This document shows, one piece after another, positions 55,676 through 64,000 of a stretch of DNA of 64,000 nucleotides; positions within the stretch are counted from its first letter, which is position 1, and every line of letters begins with the position of its first letter. The notes under the pieces were generated by a model that saw only the letters and a list, made by a program, of their open reading frames with translations, made no database searches and had not been told where the DNA came from. The DNA is from Lumbricus terrestris. Lineage: Eukaryota > Annelida > Clitellata > Crassiclitellata > Lumbricidae. The stretch is taken from positions 14,273,932 through 14,337,931 of the forward strand of contig OX457037.1 of the NCBI GenBank assembly GCA_949752735.1, written 5' to 3'. A program made the position numbers and the translations under genes.

Positions 55676-56245
55676 GCACCGAATTAACCACCAAGAAAAA
55701 TGCTCATCTACGAGGACCTCTTTATCTGTGATGCTCCGTTGCGTCCGCTGGATTCTGCTGCAACCTACTGAATTCTTAGTATGCCGACCTCACAGTTGAG
55801 TACATTTTCCTTTTGCCCTCGGCCATCATCAACCGAATCTTTGTCTCAGAGCTGACTGCCTTGTTCTTCCTACATTTTGCTAGCTTAATCATGACTGATG
55901 TACCCGCGGCTAACCTTGACTTCTCTTCTACATTCTAGGTTAATCCTAGTTCACTTCAAGCTCAAAATCACGGGGAACCGGACCATCTTGAATTATCCAA
56001 ATTGAAGAGCATTTCCTGAGCTAAGACCATTTTCTCTTGATTTTAAGTATTTGGGCCTTGAAATTACTTTTTTTATATTAAGTTAGCCTTTTGTGAGTAA
56101 AATTATGTTCTATCAAATGTCCGAGCAAGAAATTTAAACGAATCACCCAAAAGAGCAATACCTGACTGATATTTGATCATTTCCTCCTTTGATCTTAAAA
56201 CAACTTTGATTTGTCTTTCATTCACAGACTTGTTTCTTATGATAA
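55676..56245. other. no recognised gene
   Basis: Lies between the ORF1 remnant and the LTR. I see no reverse transcriptase motif on either strand and no terminal repeats. Confidence 0.4.
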
Positions 56246-57152
56246 TGTGGCGAAATCGGGCGCCACCACCGAGGGAAGGAACTCCGTGAATATAGGTACC
56301 GTCCGCCGTGCAACTCCCTCGCCAAAAGGGTATGAGAGCGGCCATCGTGGTCTATCGAAGGACTTATGAAGCGGCTTTCTCTGCCCAGCAACTGGACAGT
56401 CATACAACGACACGATATCTTCCCGAACACGATTTATTATAGAACGAAACCAGAAAACGACAGGGCACCCCAGGGAAGGCCGTATTCTGCAGAGTGTATC
56501 TACGTCACTCTCCATCAACGTCGTTGCGCTAGCACTTCGTCGCGCACTCTACCGCCTGCTGACTGCACCGACTTTCTCCACGGTGTCGAACGTCGTACTC
56601 TGTGCGGTCGATGACTGACTAGCTATCGAGCCGTAGAACCGTACCCCGCCCCGGGCCCGTCCTTGCCTTCTGTCCGCGTCTATTTATACCCTACGCGGTC
56701 ACATGCCTAGGGACCGAAGCCGGGAGGGCGGGGCCTAAGGAACAGAAGCCAAGGAACCGAGGCCGGGAAGGCGGAGCCTAAGGAACAGAAGCCAAGGAAC
56801 CAAAGCCGGGAGGCGCGGCCTAAGGAACCGAAGCCGAGGAGGCGTGGCCTAAGGAACAGAAGCCGAGGAACAGAAGCCGGGCAGAACTTGGCCTAAGGAA
56901 CCGAAGCCAAGGAGGCGTGGCCTAAGGAACCGACGCCAAGGAAGACAAGCCGGGCAGAACTTGGCCTAAGGAACCGAAGCCGAGAGGGCGTGGCCTAAGG
57001 AACCGAAGCCGAGGAACACAAGCCGGGCAGAACTTGGCCTAAGAAACCGAAGCCGAGGAGTCGTGGCCTAAGGAACAGAAGCCAGGGAACACAAGCCGGG
57101 CAGAACTTGGCCGATGAGGCGTGGCCTAAGAGCAAGGCCAAGGCTCGTTACA
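56246..57152 (-). mobile_element. LTR of a Ty3/gypsy-type element (probable)
   Basis: Read on the minus strand, the polypurine tract GTAGTGGGGGAAGAA (57153-57167) follows the pol stop, and the LTR begins directly after it with TGTAACGAGCC. The likely end is CGCCACA at 56246, giving TG...CA termini and a length of 907 bp. A TATAAATA box (56681-56688) and an AATAAA signal (56433-56438) are correctly ordered. The upstream part is filled by a tandem repeat. The lower end is the least certain boundary, and no second LTR is in the window. Confidence 0.65.
56710..57130. repeat. GC-rich tandem repeat inside the LTR
   Basis: Units of GGCCTAAGGAACCGAAGCCG with variable inserts alternate with GGGCAGAACTTGG. 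The latter recurs at about 56879, 56952, 57026 and 57099, giving a higher-order period near 73 bp. Confidence 0.88.
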
Positions 57153-57612
57153 TTCTTCCCCCACTACAATCGGGGATGTCCCCATTCCCACAATTCGGAA
57201 AAACAGGAACGAGCCACATGGCTCAAAACAAGCCCCTCAGCCGGGTACAAACAAAAGCGGCCAACGGGCCAAGTCTCAAACGCGAAAGGTTCTAACTGTT
57301 CCATTATATGACCAATGGGTCGCATAATGTCTATATCAAAGTCCTGGCAAAACTGTTCCCTCGTTCACAAAACGTGGCCAACGGCCCAAAAAACGAATAC
57401 ATCCTGAAAAGACTCAAGGCACATAAGCAAAAGTGGCCAACGGCCCAAACGAAAAGCACCTTTCTAGGCATTCTAGCTTATTCAGAAGTCACATAATTAT
57501 ACGCGATTTTAAATCGTTCATTATATCAACAGTCCATAATCGGAAAAGTCTCTGAAAAAGTTCTCAGTACAGCATTTCAATCAGAAACGTTCCGAAGATC
57601 TCAGTAGCGCGT

Positions 57613-57951
57613 TTATTGATAACGCACAGGACGGCGGATGGTTCGTTTAGGTCGAGCGTCGGCCCAACTCACTCCCGATGCGGGGGGCCAGACTTCCGTC
57701 GAGTCACCGTCGTTATGCGTGGGAGTATTTTCGTCACTTTGGTCGTCCAAACCCTCTTCGAAGCAGGGACGCAGTTTATCTACGTGGGCGACAAAAGGAC
57801 GCGAATTCCTTGTCTTGCGTAGCCGATAGTTCACTTCTCCGCATCTTTCCACCACGACAAATGGTCCAGTGTACATACGTGTCCATTTGGGACACCGACC
57901 CTGGTATCGTCGCGGAGTGTAGTACCAGACCCGGTCGGTGTCCGGACAATT
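57613..57951 (-). pseudogene. Ty3/gypsy-type pol C-terminus (integrase end)
   Basis: The minus-strand reading has VWYYTPRRYQGRCPKW, YTGPFVVVERCGEVNYRL and PFVAHVDKLRPC, the C-terminal part of the integrase. It ends at a stop at 57613. Directly upstream, instead of the integrase core, is a minisatellite (57941-58240), so the rest of the gene is gone. The 3' LTR follows after a polypurine tract. The residual frame has no function on its own. Confidence 0.8.
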
Positions 57952-58240
57952 CGTCGCCGGACAATTCGGAACGGACAATTCGGACCGGACAATTCGGAGA
58001 CGGACAATTCGGAGCGGACAATTCGGAGACGGACAATTTGGAGTGGACAATTCGGAGCGTACAATTCGGACCCGGACAATTCGGACCCGGACAATTTGGA
58101 GCGGACAATTCGGAGCGGACAATTCGGAGTGGTCAATTCGGATCCGGACAATTCGGACCGGACAATTCGGAGACGGACAATTTGGACCCGGACATTTCGG
58201 ATCCGAACAATTCGGACCAAGACAATTCGGAGTGCATGTA
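57941..58240. repeat. minisatellite, GGACAATTCGGA units of 14-15 bp
   Basis: About twenty units of the form CGGACAATTCGGAGA/GCC alternate between 14- and 15-bp forms. Long frames on both strands (for example NCPLRIVRSELS on minus, QFGADNSERTI on plus) come from the repeat. It replaces upstream integrase coding. Confidence 0.93.
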
Positions 58241-58860
58241 AAAATTATGAACTCCTAAAAGGCATGATCTGTAGGGTTTCAGATTATTAGTTAAAACGTT
58301 ATTGTATTTTACTGATACTTAAGTTCGTAGACCTAGCTTTGAGGAATTTTTCAGCTAAGTGATCTCTGACTTTGTATGCCTGTCAGTCTGGTTTCACATT
58401 ATTAGTTATGCTACTTTCAATAAAAAAATATGTAATCATTCGCTTATTCTCTTCGATGATCTAGCACAGGGGTTCTCAACCTTTTTTCGCGCGCGACACA
58501 CCTAAACCTGCAACGAAATTTCGCGACACACCATGCAATCGTGAAGTTAATAGGGCCTATTGTTTAAAAAACTTACATTAGGTTTAAGTCTATATGACCT
58601 ATTTGAAATTGTTGCAAATTTAATGAATGAAATGTTGACACTGAATGCTTTCTAGTTTTAATTACGGTATTCTAAAATTAAATTTCTACTGATCTAAATT
58701 GACGATTCCATATGTCGTTTTATGACTCTGCTTTAAAGCAGAGTCATAAAACGACATATAGAATCCTAAATTGTTTGACCACAACAGATTTTTGCTCCTG
58801 GATTTTCTTTGTGTCATAGTAGGATGAGGATCCACAGTCTTTGGGAGTATGAGATAACTA
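58241..58860. other. hAT-like left end and a near-perfect palindrome; no gene
   Basis: CAGGGGTTCTCAACC at about 58468 followed by CGCGCGACACACC looks like a hAT terminus, but its partner is not found. At 58704-58765 is a 62-bp palindrome with no spacer and one mismatch pair. No coding motif is seen. Confidence 0.6.
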
Positions 58861-58882
58861 ATATAATAATAATAATAATATT
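58858..58882. repeat. (TAA)n microsatellite, 5' flank of the RLE-type LINE
   Basis: TAATATAATAATAATAATAA (part) lies immediately upstream of the LINE-derived sequence. A far longer (TAA)n follows the element at 62550-62647. Confidence 0.8.
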
Positions 58883-61800
58883 TGGAATGGCCTCGTCTAC
58901 GTGACAGTGTTTTTCATGTTGTCTGAGTTCGCTCAACTGGTTTTAACGTTTTTCTCACATTTATTCACATTTTTCGGTGCACAGCTTGCGTTTCGCCACG
59001 TCTTTTACGTTCAGGTATCACAAGGTTGCTTTTTCTCGCCTTTCTATCGCTTGTTCGTATGCACAAGTTCAGAATTTTGTCCACGCTGTGTGCAGCTATT
59101 TTTAGAGCTGCGGTCATTCCTGCATAATTGGTCTGTCCTGCATTTCTCGTAGGTTACAGCTCAACGGGGCTAGCCAGGCTTTTAGTGGTTAGGCCCCGGT
59201 TTTGTTTTGCTGTGTTTGCTGCAATAAAACAGCCGCATTGGGGTGACACTAGTTGTCCATTTGTACCATTTGGTTGTCTCGTTTGTTGTTCCACATTTTC
59301 CCTTTATACGTCTTGCGTGGCAATTATTCTTGGAGCTGTTGGTTGCACCTGTTTGACCGGGTGACCCTTATTACATAATCACTCTGGGCGGAGCAACACA
59401 TAGCGTTGAGCGTTGTAGAAGATTTTAACGTCAGCTCGTCACGTAGGCCTATTCAGTTCTTGGCCTGCCTTCGGCGCTTTTCAGAATGATGTCGGGTTAT
59501 TTAACATCTGTTTACCCTGAGTGACCTACTTTCAGTTGTTACGAATTTAAATGCCTTCTGAGCGCGCTGGCAAAACAAGCGGCGTCTGCAGCCATTGCCT
59601 AGCCACAAGGCAGCTCCATCTGGGCGATGGTACAGTTCATCTCCATGGTCCTAGGAATAGTCCATGTCCTGGTTCGAAATTCCCGCCTCTGACTGCATCG
59701 CAAAATACTGACAAGAATAGTTCCCAAACTGCGGGTCCATTGGTTTCCTCTGCCTCAGCCGTGATCGAGGATGATCAGAGCGCGGATGATTCTGCCGTTG
59801 CCGATGGACGCCCGTTGCAGCAGCAGGATGTGGTCGGTCGAGCTGATCTGTTCACGCACCCAGATCCTGGGGGTCCACTTCTTAAACACATTGCCAGAGG
59901 GGCGCGTTTGGTTTGCGCACAGGCTCTAGCAGGGATCCTGCGCAGCATCTGCAGCAGCCCTGACTCGCTGGATAACTGGAGGGCGCTCCTGCAATTTGCT
60001 CCATGTGTTTTGGTGCAGCCACCTCGGGCGGGTCGTAAACGAAACATGGCTAATATCATCAAGGGCCGAGTTCAGACATGGTCACAGGGTCAGGGTTCGG
60101 ATCAGGTTACGGGTACCTCGGGTGCCCGTCGCAGTATGCCATCGCACAATTGAGAAGTCCTCATCGCAGCCATCAACTCCAAGCTGTCCGTATCTTGTGC
60201 GATCAAAGCCATCCCGCACCCCAGACTGAAGAGAATCTACAGATTCTATTTGAGAAACACCCTGTAGACACCCACCCAGATTGACTGCTACATCTGCCAG
60301 ACCCAAAAGCCACCACCCCCCTTCAGATCACAGAGTCCGATGTGATGGAAGCAATACGCTCATTTCCGTCGGGTTCGGCGGGGGTCCAGATGGATTTCGC
60401 CCTGGACATCTCTTGGATCTTGTGAACCATCGTGAGTCATCTGCTGAGTTACTGAGTGTGCTAACCGACTTCGTCAATCTCCTGTTGCGCGGCGGCTGCC
60501 CCTTGGAGGTGAGGCCCATTTTGTTTGGTGGCAACCTCATCGCCCTCTCCAAGAAGGCAGGTGGCCTTAGGCCCATCGCCATCGGTTACATCTGCAGACG
60601 TATCACAGCCAAATGTGCTAACAAATTTGCAGTGGGCAAGTTAACATCCTTTTCTGCCCCACTGCAGGTCGGCATTGCCACGCCTGCTGGTTGCGAAGCG
60701 GCTGCACATGCAGCTCGCAGGTTCATTACTGATCTACCCGATGATCATGTTTTTGTCAAGCTTGACTTCGCAAACGCTTTTAACAGCCTGCGTCGCGATG
60801 TCATGCTCAAGGCCGCGCTTGAAGCTATACCAGAGATTTACCATTTTGTCCATCAGGCTTATGGGACCGCCTCTCTGCTTAGGTTTGGCCAATTCTCGAT
60901 ACCTTCACAAATGGGGCCCCAGCAAGGTGACCCTCTCGGCCCTCGTCTGTTTTGCCTGCCTCTGCAACCCATTCTTCGCTCTTTGCAGTCGACATATCGT
61001 TTAGGTTACTTGGACGACCTCTCTTTGGGAAGTCCTGAGGAGACAGTAGCTCGGGATGTCGAACTGATTCACGATCGCGGTGCTGCAATGGGTCTCCATC
61101 TGAACGGCGGCAAATGTGAGTGGTACTCCCAGAGTGGGGGCTTCGGTTATGATCACCGCTGGTCGGATTTCCAGCGCCTGGACAGAGACTCGATGATTCT
61201 ACTTGGTGCACCTCTCTTTAAGGGACAGGCATTAGACGCTGCTCTTGAGCAACAATGTGGGCTCCTGAGCGATGCCATCAAAAACCTACGCCACCTGTCT
61301 TCTCAAAGCGCCACCATACTTTTAAGATCTTCATTTGGTGCCCCTAGAATTAGTCATCTGCTCCGTTGCTCCCTTTTGTTCTGACCACACAACCTTGGAA
61401 AGGCTCGATAACATCATGAGAGATGGCCTTGAATCCATCATCAACATCAAGCTAGACAACACCCAATGGCTGCAGGCCACGCTGCCCATCAGACATGGCG
61501 GTCTGGGCGTGAGGAGGGTTCGATCGCTGGCTTTTTCTGCCTATATGGCATCAGCTGCGACAACCCTTGCACTCCAGTCGGCCATTCTTGGTCTCAGCTC
61601 GGCGGCGTCCGATCCGCATTTGGGTGATATCTTGATGGCTCGTAGGGATACACTTCCATCTTGTGTCGATCCGTTGCCGGCTAAACAGGCAACTTGGGAC
61701 AAGCCAGTGATCGAAGCAGATAAATCGGCGGTTTGGAGCAACAGCAATAACCTAACTGACCGAGCACGCTTGCTGGCTGTGAGTTCCCCTCACTCCGGCG

Positions 61801-62530
61801 ACTGGTTGACAGTCATACCAATCCCATCCTGCGGCCTCTGTCTCAGCAATGAGGCAGTGCGCGTGGCAGTTGGCCTTCGGCTGGGTCTGAGTCTCTGCAG
61901 CCCACACCAATGTGGCTGCGGTGCTCTGGTGGGCCCTGATGGCCAACACGGCCTCGCATGCAGGCTGGCTTTTGGACGGTCCCTTCGTCATCACTCCATC
62001 AACGATATTGTTTGGCGAGCTTTGCAGAGAGCCGATGTCCCAAGCGCCAAAGAGCCCTCTGGTCTGTCTCGCATAGACGGCAAGAGGCCTGATGGGGCTA
62101 CACTAATCCCCTGGGCAGCAGGCAAACATCTGGCCTGGGATGCCACAGTGGTCCACACCTGCACGGCATCCTACATCGCTCACACAGCGAATGCGGCGGG
62201 AGCTGCTGCAGAACAGTACGCGGGGCTGCCATCATCACACCTTTTTGTTCCCATTGCCCTGGAAACACTGGGGCCCATCAACTCTGCCGGTATCTGCTTC
62301 ATCCGTGGGGTTGGTCAGCGTCTCTCGGTCGTTTCTGAAGAGGTGCGAGAAACGACTTTTCTCTTCCAGCGCATTTCCATCTGCATTCAGCGCTACAATG
62401 CCATCGCTTTTCGTGGTCCTTTTTATATTGTTGCGGAGCACGAGGCCTGAATTTCTAGACATCGAATAACAGCTCCAAGCATATTTTTTTGAAATCCCGA
62501 GGGATCCTAGGTACCTCGGGTAAAAATAAA
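58870..62530 (+). mobile_element. LINE with C-terminal restriction-like endonuclease, flanked by (TAA)n
   Basis: The element has an approximately 650-bp leader, a coding region (59551-62449) and an about 80-bp 3' UTR ending CCTAGGTACCTCGGGTAAAA with an A-run. (TAA)n lies on both sides. Insertion into TAA-repeat is known for the R4-clade element Dong; here the domain order (RT, then zinc knuckle, then nuclease) matches R2/R4-type elements in general. Clade not determined. Confidence 0.75.
59551..62449 (+). pseudogene. RLE-type LINE polyprotein, broken
   Basis: The N-terminus has a CSHCLATRQ...H...CPG zinc-binding-like stretch (59551-60153). After several frame changes and a stop near 60284 comes the reverse transcriptase (60281-61384): GGPDGF, LKDFANAF-type box KLDFANAFNSLRRDVML (60757-60810), PQQGDPLGP and YLDD in place of YADD (about 61008-61019). 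A frame change near 61340 leads to RHGGLGVRR, then a zinc knuckle C-C-x14-H-x4-C-like CGCGALVGPDGQHGLAC (about 61912-61963) and nuclease motifs RPDG (about 62086) and WDATVV (about 62137). In R2/R4-type elements these form the RLE that nicks the target. At least four lesions make this copy inactive. Confidence 0.78.
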
Positions 62531-62548
62531 AAAAAAAAAAAAAAAAAA

Positions 62549-62607
<59 letters not shown>

Positions 62608-62647
62608 AAATAATAATAATAATAATAATAAAATAATAATAATAATA
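62528..62647. repeat. A-run and (TAA)n microsatellite
   Basis: A stretch of about 22 A residues is followed by more than thirty TAA units with single interruptions (GAAAATAA, AAATAA). It follows the LINE 3' UTR directly. Confidence 0.95.
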
Positions 62648-62769
62648 TCTTTTCTTTAATTAAACACCTGCAAGACGCACTGCGCTTTACATTTACAGGT
62701 TACGCAGTAATCTTAATTAAACTTAACTACCAACTGAACAGACAGCTTTGTAATTACACGGCGCCAATG

Positions 62770-63310
62770 GCAGCCTACAAAGCAAATCCGCCCAACGGGG
62801 GCTCGAACCTGCAACCTCTCGCACTCTTGGCCAGCGTGCTAACCACTACCAGGGGCGGATCCAGGGGGCCAATCCGGCCATGGCCCCCCATTTAAAAATT
62901 GCATGGAACGTGGCCCCCCATTTGGTTTCAAGAAGTCATTAAACACATGTAGTGGGAGAGAAAAACAGGACATCTGGCTCCCCTATTACAAAATCGTACG
63001 GGACGTGGCCCCCCCGTGTTCGAAAATGGCATCTTCTTTTCTCGGAAAATTAGTCGATGACTAAAAGCGGATGAGTTGGTATCTCTTTCCCGAAAAATTG
63101 GTCGATGACTAAAAAAAAAAAGGTCATCAACATTTTTGGCGGATGAGTTGGTATCTTTTTCCCGGAAAATTGGTCGATGACTAAAAATAAAAGTTGTCAG
63201 GTTTTTCGGCGGCACAACGAAATTTTTCCCCTGTTCCACCAACAAGACCAAAAATTTTGGCCCCCTTCAAAAATTTCTGTATCCGCCCTTGACCACTACT
63301 CTACCGCCCC
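62770..63310 (-). mobile_element. tRNA-derived SINE split by a hAT-type element
   Basis: On the minus strand the head reads GCGGTAGAGTAGTGGTTAGC (with the first part at about 63300-63309), then ACGCTGGCCAAGAGTGCGAG and a B box GGTTCGAGCCC (about 62812). The A box GTGGTTAGCACGC spans the insertion site. The hAT-type element at 62850-63291 lies within the head. Confidence 0.75.
62850..63291. mobile_element. 442-bp hAT MITE inside a SINE, 8-bp target duplication
   Basis: The left terminus is CAGGGGCGGATCCAG, and the right, read inverted, CAAGGGCGGATAC. The flanks are ACCACTAC at 62842-62849 and 63292-63299. The interior repeats the motif GTCGATGACTAAAA three times (about 63050, 63105, 63175). 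Same terminus family as 10667-11777. Confidence 0.93.
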
Positions 63311-64000
63311 CCCCCCCAATGCGTAGCAACCCTGCAGCCAGATGAGCCTGAAGACTTTAAGCTCGGGTCCTTACCCGTTAACGAGGCGAACGAATGAAAA
63401 TGGCCAAATAGGAGTCATATAAAACAGTTTTGGATGAAAAAAGAGCATGAAATATTATAAATAATCGGTAGTCCAAGTCACTCGAATAGCTCAAAGCAAA
63501 AAAAACCTGGGATAAGGTTAGATAAACACTAAGCTTGTATACCGAAACTAAACGCCCTTCAAAACGTCGAATTATTGTAACGGAAAACTGGAAAACGCAG
63601 ACCTAGGGCCTACAGGTAATTTTTAGCCAAAAAACTAGGGCCGTTGGGACTTCTGGTCCCTGGATTTTGTCCATCTTCCTTATATGATAAATTGTCACGC
63701 TCTAAATACGCAAGTTTACAGATATAAAATAGCATCATCCAACCCTTCCGCGTCATCAATTTTAGAATCGCAAATTTCTCTTTCTTTATGATAATTTTTC
63801 ACATCATTTTCGAAGGTTATGGCATTGGGTAAAATTTTAATCGGAGAGCTCGCTAACGTCTGTAATCTATATCGTGTTGGAATATATATAGATATTCGTT
63901 TAATTCCTGAAAAACGTCCAGGTTGACACACCGCAGCCTGGTTACATGGTGACATCAAGAGAGACAAACATCATAAAATGAAATTAAAACGTCTTACTAA
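63311..64000. other. no recognised gene
   Basis: No exon, termini or array is identified. The 63716-63967 minus-strand frame has no recognisable domain. Confidence 0.4.

Noticed and set aside
56255..56275. Primer binding site TGGCGCCCGAT next to the LTR
   Set aside because: It lies inside the probable LTR end, on the side away from the pol gene. The TGT...ACA boundaries fit better; a PBS here would need a second internal region that is not present.
57613..58258. Long overlapping frames with NCPLRIVR or QFGADNSERTI repeats
   Set aside because: They come from the 14-15 bp minisatellite. Only the part below about 57951 on minus is real former coding.
58901..59364. Two open frames (83 and 78 residues) upstream of the RLE-type LINE ORF
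   Set aside because: No domains and no continuity with the downstream frame. They lie in the element's leader.

Overview
This is nuclear DNA from an animal, most likely a marine invertebrate. The evidence is split exons with GT-AG (and one GC-AG) splice sites that encode CUB domains, long introns, several clades of LINE retrotransposon, hAT-like and piggyBac-like elements with intact target duplications, tRNA-derived SINEs and many microsatellites. An echinoderm or hemichordate is my guess only. It rests on general TE content and on frequent AGGCCT/TAGGCCTA words, and nothing here fixes the species.

The only host gene I can support lies on the minus strand. Five exons (54283-54467, 40178-40343, 34727-34902, 25920-26085, 23224-23396) read through in one consistent frame and encode two and a half tandem CUB domains. 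Each CUB is made of two exons: a phase-1 intron separates modules and a phase-0 intron splits each module. The gene spans at least 31 kb and continues beyond the evidence at both ends.

Most of the rest is mobile DNA, mostly in the introns and flanks. Region by region: 1.9-5.5 kb has LINE fragments and a 1.27 kb piggyBac-like element. At 6.2-10.4 kb an apparently intact 1072-residue LINE ORF sits inside a fold-back element. At 10.4-13 kb there is a hAT-type element, a second fold-back copy and a LINE 3' end. At 13.4-14.1 kb a SINE sits in an inverted repeat. At 14.24-20.96 kb a 6.7 kb element inside (TA)n carries a decayed transposase-like gene and large inverted arrays of GGCGGACAAAATGG motifs. 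At 30.07-31.97 kb a hAT-type element carries two further insertions. At 36.2-39.98 kb there is a decayed RTE-like LINE with a hAT-type insertion. At 41.4-44.1 kb there is a 1.04 kb element with a 10-bp duplication, then three fold-back copies. At 45.3-46.56 kb there is a satellite-like region, followed by a 5'-truncated CR1/L2-like LINE with a long open ORF (46.57-49.39 kb). At 49.99-52.27 kb there is a 2.28 kb element with a 9-bp duplication. At 53.6-57.95 kb there are a hAT-type MITE, a LINE ORF1 remnant and the 3' end and LTR of a Ty3/gypsy-type element. At 58.87-62.53 kb a broken LINE with a restriction-like endonuclease domain is flanked by (TAA)n on both sides.

The strongest structural calls are insertions whose two target duplications can be read directly. 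These give an insertion order at several loci. No function is assigned to stretches where nothing could be recognised.
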